Origin: Kerstersia sp052103615
GTDB lineage: Bacteria; Pseudomonadota; Gammaproteobacteria; Burkholderiales; Burkholderiaceae_B
Assembly: GCF_052103615.1 (NCBI RefSeq)
Contig: NZ_JBQEKA010000008.1
Location: 1-64,000 of the forward strand
Reading direction: 5' to 3'
Length of the DNA: 64,000 nt
Below are positions 37,380-46,547 of the stretch, piece after piece. A program made the position numbers and the translations under genes. Every line of letters starts with the position of its first letter. The first letter of the stretch is position 1. The notes under the pieces were generated by a model. That model made no database searches and had not been told where the DNA came from. It saw nothing but the letters and a program-made list of their open reading frames with translations.

Positions 37380-38444
37380 TCAAGGCTGGCGGGCTGCCGC
37401 CGTCTGCTCTCCTGGCGCGGCAGCCAGCGGTTGCGCCGCGATATCGCGCAGCCCCTGCAGCAAGGCGCCGCCATCAATGCCGCGCCGCGCAACCGCCTGG
37501 ATCCAATTCTGCGCAACCTCGTCCGCCGCCTGCTCTATCTCGGCATAGGCCTCGGGCGCAATCGTCAAGACTGACTCCGCAGGCATGGCAGCCATCCCTG
37601 CCGCCATGTCCGCGTCCCAGACCTCACTGAAACGCTGATTCAGCGCCGGGCCGCTATTGCGCTCTATGATTTGCTGCAAATCCGGCGGCAGGCTCTCGAA
37701 CTTCTTTTTATTCATCAGCACCGCCAGCACCGTCGTGCTGAATGCGCCGGCGCCCGGCGGCGGATTGCTGTGATACTCGGTCACTTCGTCCACTTTTATT
37801 TCACGGATACTGGCCCAGGTGTACAGCACGCCGTCTATCACCCCCTTGGAGAGGGACTCGGTCATCTGCGACGGAGACATATTGATGGGCGCAGCGCCCA
37901 AGGCATCCAGCAACTGCGACGATGCGCGATTGGAGCTGCGCAAACGCTTGCCACGAAAATCTGCCAGGCTCGTGACCGGTTTGCCGCGAGTATGCAGCAC
38001 CATGCCGCCATCACCGTGGACGGACAGGACCTTGTAATCCTTGAAATCCTCCTGGGCATATTGCTGATAAAAGTCCCAGATGACCGGATAGCTGCGCGCC
38101 GCGCCCACAGGCAGCATAAATGGCTGCTCCGCCGCCTCGATACGGGGAAACTTCCCGGCTGAATAGGAGGGCGCCACCCAGACAATATCCGCAACGCCGT
38201 TGCGTGCCATATCTGCCAATGTCGCCGGCGTCCCGCCCAATTGCATGGAAGGATAAATCTGGCATTGCAGCCGTCCTTGTGACTCTTCCTTTAAGGCTGC
38301 GCACCATGGGTCAAACACCAGGCGCTGCACCGGCGCGGTCGAAGGAATATGGTGGTTCAGCTTCAGAATATAGGTCTGCTCAGCCGCGGCTCCTGCGCTC
38401 ATGCCAAGCAAGGCGCAAACCACAGCGCATATTTTGTATTTCAT
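37380..38444 (-). CDS. TRAP transporter substrate-binding protein, DctP type
   Basis: A 354-residue periplasmic protein of the DctP family. The signal peptide is MKYKICAVVCALLGMSAGAAAE. YILKLNHHIPSTAPVQRLVFDPW and MQLGGTPATLADMARNGVADIVWVAPSY are typical, and R in GKRLRSSNRASSQLLDALGAAPINMSPSQM corresponds to the substrate-clamping arginine region. AAGGAGACAATC precedes the ATG. No DctQ or DctM membrane gene is visible. It is the last gene of the P450 operon, 91 bases after the flavodoxin gene, so it may deliver the P450 substrate, probably a carboxylate. Confidence 0.9.
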   Translation of the reverse strand: MKYKICAVVCALLGMSAGAAAEQTYILKLNHHIPSTAPVQRLVFDPWCAALKEESQGRLQCQIYPSMQLGGTPATLADMARNGVADIVWVAPSYSAGKFPRIEAAEQPFMLPVGAARSYPVIWDFYQQYAQEDFKDYKVLSVHGDGGMVLHTRGKPVTSLADFRGKRLRSSNRASSQLLDALGAAPINMSPSQMTESLSKGVIDGVLYTWASIREIKVDEVTEYHSNPPPGAGAFSTTVLAVLMNKKKFESLPPDLQQIIERNSGPALNQRFSEVWDADMAAGMAAMPAESVLTIAPEAYAEIEQAADEVAQNWIQAVARRGIDGGALLQGLRDIAAQPLAAAPGEQTAAARQP

Positions 38445-38535
38445 GATTGTCTCCTTCAGGATCATTATTTTTATGACTGCGGCTGCCGGCATATAAACAG
38501 CATACGCATCATGGCTGCCGGGCCTGGTGCGGCCT

Positions 38536-38988
38536 TCAGGCGGCTGCCCAGGCCTCTTCCAGACTCGCTGACCAGGCCAGCGCAACATCGCTGGCCTGGT
38601 CACGGCTGGAAGCATCGTGCCGGCCTATCGGCCCAGTCCGTTTCGCGCCCAGTTCCAGCCATTGCCCCACCAGCAGATCCAGCCCGCGCGAATAATGCGC
38701 ATAGCTGCTATCCCCCAGCCCGAAGGCGGCGAAGCGGATACCGGAAAGATCGGGCCGCTCCTGCGCCAGCGCGAGGGAAAATGGCCGTGCGCTACCCGGC
38801 AGTTCGCCCTCGCCATGCGTGGAGCAAACCAGCAGATAGCAAGCGCCAGGATGCAGCTCCCCGACCGGGAACTGCGCCATATCCCGCACCGACACCCGCA
38901 GCCCGCGCTGCGTCAGCGCTTCGCCCAGGTCCTCCGCCACCAGCTCGGCATTACCGCTTTCGGTTCCGTAAAGCACGACGATTTCCAT
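38536..38988 (-). CDS. Flavodoxin
   Basis: A 150-residue short-chain flavodoxin, a soluble FMN electron carrier. The phosphate loop YGTESGNAELVAEDL (residues 7-21) and the flavin loops CSTHGEGELPGSARPF and FGLGDSSYAHY are intact. Its position directly after a P450 and a ferredoxin/flavodoxin-type reductase suggests that it passes electrons to the P450, replacing the usual ferredoxin, as cindoxin does for P450cin. Confidence 0.92.
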   Translation of the reverse strand: MEIVVLYGTESGNAELVAEDLGEALTQRGLRVSVRDMAQFPVGELHPGACYLLVCSTHGEGELPGSARPFSLALAQERPDLSGIRFAAFGLGDSSYAHYSRGLDLLVGQWLELGAKRTGPIGRHDASSRDQASDVALAWSASLEEAWAAA

Positions 38989-39040
38989 TTTGTCTCCTTG
39001 TCATTGTGATGAGCCGCCCGAGTTTTCGGCGGCACGCGCC

Positions 39041-40270
39041 TCAGCCAGGCACCCAGCCCAGCATTTCCTCAACGCTGGCGCACTTGCGCCGGATACGGCC
39101 AGGTTCTGCGCTGGCTCGTTCGGCTGCGTCTATCTCCAACCACGCCTGGTAATCCCAGGCGGCGGGCAGCGCCGCGGCGCCTGGACGCCCGGCCGTCAGG
39201 CGCCCTGACGCCCACTCCTGGGCAACTTCATCAGCCAGTTCCTGCGCCAATGCCCTTTGGCGCGCAATCGCGCCCTGCGGCCCGGTACGCAGCCAGCCTG
39301 TGCGATAGACGCCTGGGCTGGCCCGCGCCCCTGCCTGTGCCCAGTCAGCCTCAGGCTGCGCGGCGGCAAACCCGATGGCCGTCACCACCGAGCCCAGCCC
39401 TATGTCCTGCAAACGCTGGTCTGCCATGCGCAAACGCAAGCCGCTCACCGCCTTCGCGCCCAGGACGCGCTCAACTTGCGTGTTGAAATACAGGCGGATA
39501 TCCAGGGGCGGCAATCCCGCCGTTTCCTCCGCAGAGGCGGGGATGGCGCCCAAGCCCAGGATTTCACGGGCAGACGCAGGCGCAAGCCCGCCCGTCGCTG
39601 CGTCCAGCGTCAGCCGCACACGCGCCAAGCCGGCCAGCTCACGCAGCATCGCGGCATCCCAGCGCACCTCGTTCGGCTTGCCCCGCACAATTAAGTGCAG
39701 TGTCTTGACCGGCACCGGCGCAATCGCCGCCAGCACACGGGAATCCATATCACTGCCTTGCCATTCGCCTGGATGCCGGGCAAGCAAACGCGCAATATCC
39801 AGCGCCACATTGCCCGCCCCCACCACCGCCACCTCAGGCGCCACCACCGGCCAATTACTGCTTTCATCGGGATGGGAGTTCAAGGCCCGCGTCAACCGCC
39901 CCGAACCGATCACCCCGGGCAAGTCCTCCCCCGGCACATCCAGGCGCCGGTCTGCCGCCAGGCCCGTCGCCAGAATCACCACATCAAACCACTGCTGCAA
40001 TTGCGCCAGCGAGAAGTCCTGCCCTAGCGTCAAACCGCCAGCAAACCGGACCTTGCCTCGCGCAAACAAACGATCGAACTGCTGTTGCACGCCTTTTGTC
40101 CCCTGGTGGTCGGCGGCCACCCCATAGCGCAACAAGCCATAAGGCACAGGCAAGCGCTCGATCAGTGTCACTTCGGCATCAGGGAACGTCCGGGACAACA
40201 TCTGCGCGGCATAACAGCCAGACACGCCGGCACCGACAATCCCCACCGTCAAACGCGCGGTGCGGCTCAT
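39041..40270 (-). CDS. FAD-dependent NADP reductase of the adrenodoxin/ferredoxin-reductase (FprA) type
   Basis: A 409-residue FDXR/FprA-like reductase. The FAD motif is VGIVGAGVSGCYAA (residues 8-21), the phrase PVPYGLLRYGVAADHQGTK binds FAD, and the second nucleotide motif is VVGAGNVALDIARLL for NADPH. Such enzymes take electrons from NADPH to a ferredoxin or flavodoxin. Its ATG overlaps the P450 stop as ATGA, so the two are translationally coupled; a flavodoxin gene follows after 52 bases. It very likely feeds that flavodoxin. Confidence 0.92.
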   Translation of the reverse strand: MSRTARLTVGIVGAGVSGCYAAQMLSRTFPDAEVTLIERLPVPYGLLRYGVAADHQGTKGVQQQFDRLFARGKVRFAGGLTLGQDFSLAQLQQWFDVVILATGLAADRRLDVPGEDLPGVIGSGRLTRALNSHPDESSNWPVVAPEVAVVGAGNVALDIARLLARHPGEWQGSDMDSRVLAAIAPVPVKTLHLIVRGKPNEVRWDAAMLRELAGLARVRLTLDAATGGLAPASAREILGLGAIPASAEETAGLPPLDIRLYFNTQVERVLGAKAVSGLRLRMADQRLQDIGLGSVVTAIGFAAAQPEADWAQAGARASPGVYRTGWLRTGPQGAIARQRALAQELADEVAQEWASGRLTAGRPGAAALPAAWDYQAWLEIDAAERASAEPGRIRRKCASVEEMLGWVPG

Positions 40271-41469
40271 GCGGCCTCCCAACATACCGGCAAGCCACGC
40301 ACCCCGCGAAACACCCAGCCCCGGAATTCCACCGCCTGCGGGTCTGCCAGGCGCAGGCCTGGCAAGGCGTCGAACAAGCGCGGCAAGGCAACCTGACTAA
40401 TCATGGCGCGCGCCGCCCAGTTACCCGCGCAGATATGCGTGCCATTGCCAAAGGCCAGATTGGTCAGCCGCTCCCGGCGCAGATCAAAACGCTCGGCCTG
40501 GGCAAAACGCCGCTCGTCGCGATTGGCCGATGCAATGACCAGACCAACGGTCGCGCCAGCAGGAATCCGCACGCCGTCCACTTCCGTCTCTTTGCAGACC
40601 AGACGCGGATACATGCCAACGGGGGATTGCCAGCGCGCCGTCTCTTCAAACACATCCGCCCAATTCCAGACACCGGCACGGACTTCCGCCAATTGATCCG
40701 GATGTGTCAGCAAGGCCCATACCGCACTGCCTATGACATGGCTGGGTTCATTCATGCCGCCAGAGACTGTCAATCGCACATTGGCACGCAGCGCATCCTC
40801 CGGCAGGGGTTCCGCCGCATGCAACATCGCCGACAACATGGAGGCATCCGGCTCGCGCCGCAGCCAGGCCACGCTGGCGTCAATCGCCTCATCCATTTCC
40901 TGCCGGACGCGTTCGGTTTCGAGCCAGACGGCAGGGTCGCCGGTCACATTGCCTATGCCTGCGATCAGGGTGTGCGACCAATCCATCATCGTTGCCGCAT
41001 CCACGCCGCGCAAACCCAGAATGGCGCAAAGATTATCCGCCGCATAGGGCACGGCAAATTCGCGGAACAAGTCCGCCCCCGGCCCAAGCGCCCGCATATG
41101 CTGCAAGTAGCGTTCCGCATTGCGCTCGAAGACCTCCATCCAGACTTTGCGTATCGTCACCGGCCGCAATGCGCTGGCACTGGCCATACGGTCCCGTTTG
41201 TGTTCGGGATCATCCTTGCGCAACATCGAACGCCCCATTGTCCTGACTTGGGTCGAGCGCTGCGCGTCCTCATGCGAACTAAAGGTTTCCTGATCCAGCT
41301 CGGCCTGGAAGCAGGCATCGAATCCCGTCACCAGAAAACGGTTCAGGGCCGGTACCCAGGCGACCGGCATTTCACGGCGCAAACGCGCATAAACAGGATA
41401 GGGATCAGCCGCCAATTCAGCCAGGTTCACCCAATCCGCCACCGGCACATCCGTCATAACAAAAGCCAT
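40267..41469 (-). CDS. Cytochrome P450 (class I type, soluble)
   Basis: A 400-residue soluble bacterial P450. ExxR is E276-T-A-R279; the haem loop is FGNGTHICAG with C347 as ligand. The I-helix oxygen-activation motif, usually (A/G)GxD/ET, reads G237-G-M-N-E-P-S243, so the normal acid-threonine pair is absent. I start it at the ATG at 41469 with GGAGGAG upstream. It is the first gene of an operon with a coupled reductase, a flavodoxin and a TRAP binding protein, divergent from a LysR regulator. This forms a complete NADPH-to-P450 chain; the substrate is unknown. Confidence 0.94.
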   Translation of the reverse strand: MAFVMTDVPVADWVNLAELAADPYPVYARLRREMPVAWVPALNRFLVTGFDACFQAELDQETFSSHEDAQRSTQVRTMGRSMLRKDDPEHKRDRMASASALRPVTIRKVWMEVFERNAERYLQHMRALGPGADLFREFAVPYAADNLCAILGLRGVDAATMMDWSHTLIAGIGNVTGDPAVWLETERVRQEMDEAIDASVAWLRREPDASMLSAMLHAAEPLPEDALRANVRLTVSGGMNEPSHVIGSAVWALLTHPDQLAEVRAGVWNWADVFEETARWQSPVGMYPRLVCKETEVDGVRIPAGATVGLVIASANRDERRFAQAERFDLRRERLTNLAFGNGTHICAGNWAARAMISQVALPRLFDALPGLRLADPQAVEFRGWVFRGVRGLPVCWEAA

Positions 41470-41595
41470 CTCTGCTCCTCCATCATCCCCGTTGTTTCCC
41501 GAGGATTCGAAGGCATCTTGGTACGGGCCAATACAAATGTAAATATCAAAAATTAGTCTTATATTCCAACTTTTATATGGATTACGGATGCCGCC

Positions 41596-42513
41596 ATGCG
41601 TTTCACTTTCCGTCAATTGGAGTATTTCCGCAGCACGGCAGAACTCGGTTCCTTCAGTGCGGCCGCCAGCCAATTATTTGTTTCTGCAACGGCAGTGACG
41701 AGCGCCATCAGCGACCTGGAGGAAGCCCTGGGCACGCAACTTTTTGTCCGGCGCAAGTCTCATGGCGTCACCCTGACCCCATCGGGCCAGCATTTGCTCA
41801 ATGAGGCGCGCCAACTGCTGCTGGATGCGGAAGAAATGGAACGCAGCATGCATTCCCGGGACGGCATGCTGCGCGGCCCCATCGTCGTCGGCTGCTACTC
41901 CACCCTGGCGCCCACGGTCTTGCCGGCGCTGATTTCCGGCTTCGAGGGCCTGCATCCGCATGTCATCCTGAATGTCGCGGAAGGCTCGAACGACGAGCTG
42001 CTGCCCATGATGGACGTCGGCAAGCTGGACGCGCTGATCACCTATCGCATCAATCTGCCGACGGGGCTGGCAGAAGCGGAATTGCTGCATACGGCCGTGC
42101 ACGCGCTCTTGCCCGCCAACCACCCCTTGGCCGGAGAAGCAGCCATCTGGCTGCGCGATCTTCAGGATGAGCCGCTGATCATGCTCGACCTTCCGCCCAG
42201 CGGCCGGCATGCCTTAGACATGCTGCATGGGGTTGGCATCCGGCCGCGCATCCGCCACAGCACCCGGAACTTTGAACTGGTGCGCTCCATGGTGGCGCGC
42301 GGCCTGGGCTATAGCCTGCTCGTGCAAAGGCCCTGGATAGAACACAGTTATGAAGGCCTGCCGCTGATTACCCGTCCCATCCTGCCCGATATCCACAGGG
42401 AAACCGTGGTGATGGTCTGGCCTGAGCATATCAAGTGCAACCCGCGCCTGCAGGCGCTGATAGATTTCTCTCGCCGCACCGTCAAACTCAGCCAGGCCCG
42501 GCCCTTCGCCTGA
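41596..42513 (+). CDS. LysR-family transcriptional regulator
   Basis: A 305-residue LysR protein. MRFTFRQLEYFRSTAELGSFSAAASQLFVSATAVTSAISDLEEALG is the winged helix, and the sensing domain includes VGCYSTLAPTVLPALISGF. It is divergent from the P450 operon, with 126 AT-rich bases between them, and is likely to regulate it. The inducer is unknown. Confidence 0.92.
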   Translation: MRFTFRQLEYFRSTAELGSFSAAASQLFVSATAVTSAISDLEEALGTQLFVRRKSHGVTLTPSGQHLLNEARQLLLDAEEMERSMHSRDGMLRGPIVVGCYSTLAPTVLPALISGFEGLHPHVILNVAEGSNDELLPMMDVGKLDALITYRINLPTGLAEAELLHTAVHALLPANHPLAGEAAIWLRDLQDEPLIMLDLPPSGRHALDMLHGVGIRPRIRHSTRNFELVRSMVARGLGYSLLVQRPWIEHSYEGLPLITRPILPDIHRETVVMVWPEHIKCNPRLQALIDFSRRTVKLSQARPFA

Positions 42514-42567
42514 ACCGGCCTCCGGCGCGGCGGCGCCGGCCTGCGTCTTCGCGGCAAGGCCGCGCCT

Positions 42568-43293
42568 TCAGCGATCCCGGTGATCGGCTTCGCCTGCCTT
42601 CCAATAGCCGCTGGCGCTGACGCGGTGCATGGGCATTTCACGCTCTTGCAGGTAATGCTTGCGCAGCGCCTTCACGGCCGCGGCTTCGCCTGCGACCCAG
42701 ATGTAACCGGGGCCGGCCGGAAACGGCCTGAACATGAGGCTCTGGCGCAGCGCTGAGCCCGCTTCCTCGTTGGCCTGCAACCAGGCAATGCGCATGCTGG
42801 CCAAGGTGTCTATGCGCTGGCGGTCGGCCTGCGTGGCGATTTCGGCATAAACCTTCACCTTGACCCAGGCCGGCAGAGTTTCGGCAATCACCTGAATGGC
42901 CGGCAAGGCCGTTGCGTCTCCGGCCAGCAATACCCAGCGCGCATCGTCCGGCAGTTCGAAGCGGCCGCTACGCGGCCCGGCGATCAACAGACGCTCGCCC
43001 AGCCTGGCACCTGCCGCCCAGGCCGAGGCCGGCCCGTCGTCGCCATGCATGACAAAGTCCAGGTCCAAGGTCGCCGAACGGCGGTTGATGCCCCGGATGG
43101 TGTAGGCCCGGCCTTCCCCGGTGGGCAGAAACACTTTCACCCATGCTGCCGGATCGTCCACGCCTTCAGCCTCCAGGAACGCAGGCATTTCACTGCCCCC
43201 CAGGGTGATGCGCCGCATATGCGGCGTCAATTCGGTAACGGCCAGCACTTCCACATTGGCACGGGCCATGGCGGCCTTTTCACGTTCAGCCAT
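42568..43293 (-). CDS. Siderophore-interacting protein (SIP), FAD-dependent ferric-siderophore reductase
   Basis: A 241-residue SIP/ViuB-like reductase. The FAD-binding barrel includes RAYTIRGINRRSATLDLDFVMHGDDGPASAWA, then WVLLAGDATALPAIQVIAETLP and YIWVAGEAAAVKALRKHYLQ. It releases iron from imported siderophores in the cytoplasm. The start is uncertain: 43293 (MAEREKA) or 43269 (MARANVEV), both with purine-rich sites. It is divergent from TetR, which may control it, and I see no Fur box here. Confidence 0.88.
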   Translation of the reverse strand: MAEREKAAMARANVEVLAVTELTPHMRRITLGGSEMPAFLEAEGVDDPAAWVKVFLPTGEGRAYTIRGINRRSATLDLDFVMHGDDGPASAWAAGARLGERLLIAGPRSGRFELPDDARWVLLAGDATALPAIQVIAETLPAWVKVKVYAEIATQADRQRIDTLASMRIAWLQANEEAGSALRQSLMFRPFPAGPGYIWVAGEAAAVKALRKHYLQEREMPMHRVSASGYWKAGEADHRDR

Positions 43294-43544
43294 GATAAGC
43301 CCCCCGGCACCCGCCGCCGGATGCGGTGCACTGGCGTATGGCGCCCGCACGGCCGCCTGTCATGAAATCAGTTGCTTGTGACATGATCTCTCCAAAACAC
43401 AAGTCTTCATCGGAGGAGATGCGCCAGCCAGCGCCAGCGCATCTCCGCCACGGCGCGCGGCCCGTTTCCGGCCTGCCGCAACCGGCCACGAAATCTCATT
43501 CATGCCGCTGCGTCCGACGCTACCGTGGTGCCATGTAATAATAT

Positions 43545-43556
43545 GAGTAATTACTC
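43545..43556. promoter_or_regulatory. TetR operator candidate
   Basis: GAGTAATTACTC is a perfect 12-bp palindrome, 29 bases before the TetR start and about 250 bases upstream of the SIP start. The surrounding bases are AT-rich, as expected for a promoter. Confidence 0.65.
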
Positions 43557-43585
43557 GCGTTTAATACTCGCTTTGGGGACTCTGC

Positions 43586-44236
43586 ATGCAACCGCTTCAA
43601 CAACCCCGGAAAACGCCACGCCAGGCGCGCTCCCGCGCGCTGGTCGAAGCCATTCTGGAGGCCACTGCTCGCGTTTTGTCCGAACGCGGTTATGCCGGCA
43701 CCAGCACCAACCTGGTTGCCGAACGCGCCGGGGTCAGCATCGGTTCGGTGTACCAATACTTTCCCAACAAGGACTCCCTGATTACCGCGCTGCATGAACG
43801 CCATGCCGCGCAACTGCACGCCGTCATGACGTCGGCGCTGGACATTCCCCAGCCGGTGACGCTGCGCGAAAGGCTGACAGCCATTGTCAGCGCCTGGCTG
43901 GCAGCGCACCGGGTCGAGCCGGAATTGCATCGCGTGCTGGAGAAAGAATTTCCGTTTTATGATGTCCCGTCCGAAGATAGCCCGGCCGATCAGGCCATCT
44001 TCCAGCAATTGCGCCAGATCCTGGCGCAGCATCGCGATGAAATCCTGCCTGCGGACCTGGACATTGCCACCTGGGCCTTGCTGCAAACCATGGAAGCGCT
44101 GATCCATGCGGCCGTGTTATCACCCTGGCCGCAATTCTCCGAAAGCGCCGTGCAGCAAGCCATCATCGACATGCTCTGCGGCTATCTTTACACTGGCAGC
44201 CGCGCAACGGCAGCGCCCGCCGGCGCATCTTCCTGA
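43586..44236 (+). CDS. TetR-family transcriptional regulator
   Basis: A 216-residue TetR repressor. The helix-turn-helix is at residues 18-62 (ALVEAILEATARVLSERGYAGTSTNLVAERAGVSIGSVYQYFPNK). The ligand domain has no recognised motif. The next gene, a RibD-C reductase, begins 21 bases downstream on the same strand and is likely cotranscribed. A palindrome near its promoter suggests autoregulation. Confidence 0.92.
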   Translation: MQPLQQPRKTPRQARSRALVEAILEATARVLSERGYAGTSTNLVAERAGVSIGSVYQYFPNKDSLITALHERHAAQLHAVMTSALDIPQPVTLRERLTAIVSAWLAAHRVEPELHRVLEKEFPFYDVPSEDSPADQAIFQQLRQILAQHRDEILPADLDIATWALLQTMEALIHAAVLSPWPQFSESAVQQAIIDMLCGYLYTGSRATAAPAGASS

Positions 44237-44257
44237 CCCATTATTCTGACGACCCTC

Positions 44258-44815
44258 ATGCCTATTTCCTGCGCCGTTTTCATCGCCAGTTCCCTGGATG
44301 GTTTCATTGCCCGCCCGGATGGCGCCATCGACTGGCTGGAACAAGCCAACCAGACTGTTCCCGCAGGCGAGGATTGCGGCTATGCCGCCTTCATGGCTGA
44401 TGTCGATCTGCTCGTCATGGGCCGCAATACCTTCGACAAGGTGATGAGTTTTCCCGAATGGCCGTATGCCGGCCTGCCGGTATGGGTCGTCACCCGCACA
44501 CCGCTGGCGCCCGGCCAAATCCTGCCTGCCGGCGTCCATCTGACGGCCGAGCTTCCGGGCGAGCTGGCGGACCGGGCAAGACAGCAAGGCTACCGCAAGC
44601 TGTATATAGACGGCGGGCGGCTGATCCAATCCTTTCTGCAAGCCGGGCTGATCAGTGAGATCACCGTGACGTCTATTCCCGTCTTGCTGGGACAGGGCCG
44701 CCGCCTGTTTGACACACTGCCCGGCGACATTCCCCTGAAGCTGCTGTCCGCCCAGGCCTATCCCTTCGGCTTTGTGCAATCCCGCTATCAGGTGCTGCCC
44801 CCAGCAGCAACCTGA
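44258..44815 (+). CDS. RibD C-terminal/dihydrofolate-reductase-like protein
   Basis: A 185-residue protein of the RibD-C family. FIASSLDGFIARPDGAIDWL is the typical start; LLVMGRNTFDKVMSF and LYIDGGRLIQSFLQAGLISEITVTSIPVLLGQGRRLF are the other signatures. Stand-alone members are NADPH-dependent reductases of unknown substrate, not true DHFR. It follows tetR. Confidence 0.9.
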   Translation: MPISCAVFIASSLDGFIARPDGAIDWLEQANQTVPAGEDCGYAAFMADVDLLVMGRNTFDKVMSFPEWPYAGLPVWVVTRTPLAPGQILPAGVHLTAELPGELADRARQQGYRKLYIDGGRLIQSFLQAGLISEITVTSIPVLLGQGRRLFDTLPGDIPLKLLSAQAYPFGFVQSRYQVLPPAAT

Positions 44816-44861
44816 AACAGACAGGCGCAGGCCAGCCGTCCCCAGGACAGCGGCCATGGCC

Positions 44862-45479
44862 TCAGCGCAGCGGTTTGACCAGCAGCAGCAAGCAAAGCGC
44901 CAGCATGAAAACAGCCACCAGCGCATCCAGCACCCGCCAGGCGGCGGGACGCCGGAACAGCGGCGCCAGCAGGCGCGCGCCATAGCCCAGGCTTACAAAC
45001 CATGCCACGCTGGCGGCGCATGCCCCCGCCGCAAAAACCCAGCGTGTCAGGCCAGCATATTGGGCCGCCAGGCTGCCCAGCAATACCATCGTGTCCAGAT
45101 AAACGTGCGGATTGAGAAAGGTAAATGCCAGGCAAGTCAGGATGACCCGGCGGCGGCCCGCTGCGCCCAGGCCAGCCTGGTTCATTGAGGCCTGGCCGCG
45201 CCAGGCCCGCCAGGCCGCCTGCGCGCCATAGGCTGCCAAAAAGGCCGCGCCGCCAAACCGCAGCCAGATCAACAGGCCGGGCCAGCGGCTGACCAGCGCT
45301 TCGATACCGGCCACGCCGCACAAAATAAACAGGATATCGCTCAGCGCGCACAGGCTGACGACCAGGCCCACATGGCGTTGTGCCAGACTCTGGCGCAATA
45401 CGAATGCATTCTGGGCGCCGATGGCAACAATCAGCCCGGCACCGGAAAAAAAGCCTGCGGAGAACGCGGAAAAAGACAT
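44862..45479 (-). CDS. argO: ArgO/LysE-type basic amino acid exporter
   Basis: A 205-residue LysE-superfamily membrane protein with about six segments. FFSGAGLIVAIGAQNAFVLRQSLAQRHVGLVVSLCALSDILFILCGVAGI and FLNPHVYLDTMVLLGSLAAQY are diagnostic of LysE/ArgO. It exports arginine or lysine and is divergent from an ArgP/LysG regulator, the standard pairing. Confidence 0.92.
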   Translation of the reverse strand: MSFSAFSAGFFSGAGLIVAIGAQNAFVLRQSLAQRHVGLVVSLCALSDILFILCGVAGIEALVSRWPGLLIWLRFGGAAFLAAYGAQAAWRAWRGQASMNQAGLGAAGRRRVILTCLAFTFLNPHVYLDTMVLLGSLAAQYAGLTRWVFAAGACAASVAWFVSLGYGARLLAPLFRRPAAWRVLDALVAVFMLALCLLLLVKPLR

Positions 45480-45591
45480 GATGCAAAGAGATAAAACAGC
45501 GAAAAGCCCATGCTGATGCAGGTTGACGATTAAGACTAGCTATTTATTTTTTATGATATGAAGAATTTCTTATGCCAGAGCGGAGGCAATC

Positions 45592-46509
45592 TTGGACTTG
45601 ATTCACCCCCAGCTCGCCGCCTTTGCCGCCGTGCTGGAAGAAGGCAGTTTTGAGGCCGCCGCACGCCGCCTGTCAGTCACGCCGTCTGCCGTGTCGCAAC
45701 GCATCAAGGCGCTGGAAGACCGCCTGGGCCAGGTGCTGCTGGTCCGCCAGACGCCCTGCCGCCCCACCCCGGCTGGCGAACGCCTGCTACGCCGCGTGCG
45801 TCCCATGCAGGCCCTGCAGGCCGAAGCGCTGGCGGACTTTCTGCCTGGCGGGCAGCCCGGCCATGCCCTGCCGCTGGCGATCGCCGTCAATGACGATTCG
45901 CTGGATACCTGGCTGGTCTCCGCCCTGGCCTTGCTGCACCAGCGCCATGGCTATGTTTTCGATATCCGCGTCGATGACCAGGACCACACGCTGGACCTAC
46001 TGCGCGACGGTTCGGTCATCGGGGCCGTCAGCGCCCATGCCAAACCTTTGCAGGGCTGCAACGTCCAAGCTCTGGGCGTCATGCGTTATCACGCCATTGC
46101 CGCTCCTGACTTCTGGGCGCGCCATTTTTCGGCCGGGCTAAACGCCGCCGCCTTCACCGCGGCGCCCATGATCGTGTTCAACCGCAAGGATGCCTTGCAA
46201 TGGCGCTTCATGCGCCGCCTGACCCGGGCCCGCCTGAGCCCGCCCACCCATTACATCCCGACCTCCAAGGGGTTTATCGAAGCGGCTGCGCGCGGCCTGG
46301 GCTGGTGCATGGCCCCGGAATCGCTGGTCGCGCCAGCGCTGCGCGAGGGCACCCTGCGCCTGCTGGACCCGACGCGCTGGCTGGATGTGCCGCTGTACTG
46401 GCAACATGCCGCGGTCCGCTCCTCAACCCTGCAACAAGTCACCCAGGCCTTGCGCGAAGCCTGCGCCAGCGCCTTGCGCCCGGGATTAAATCTGCCCGAA
46501 CCGCCCTGA
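45592..46509 (+). CDS. argP: LysR-family regulator ArgP/LysG
   Basis: A 305-residue ArgP/LysG-type regulator: MDLIHPQLAAFAAVLEEGSFEAAARRLSVTPSAVSQRIKALEDRLGQVLLVRQTPCRPT is very close to ArgP. The predicted start codon is TTG at 45592, supported by GGAGG five bases upstream; no in-frame ATG is suitable. ArgP senses lysine/arginine and activates argO, which lies divergently across 112 bases. Confidence 0.93.
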   Translation: MDLIHPQLAAFAAVLEEGSFEAAARRLSVTPSAVSQRIKALEDRLGQVLLVRQTPCRPTPAGERLLRRVRPMQALQAEALADFLPGGQPGHALPLAIAVNDDSLDTWLVSALALLHQRHGYVFDIRVDDQDHTLDLLRDGSVIGAVSAHAKPLQGCNVQALGVMRYHAIAAPDFWARHFSAGLNAAAFTAAPMIVFNRKDALQWRFMRRLTRARLSPPTHYIPTSKGFIEAAARGLGWCMAPESLVAPALREGTLRLLDPTRWLDVPLYWQHAAVRSSTLQQVTQALREACASALRPGLNLPEPP

Positions 46510-46547
46510 TCCGGGCACCCATCCTGAAGCCCTGCCCGCCCGGACCT

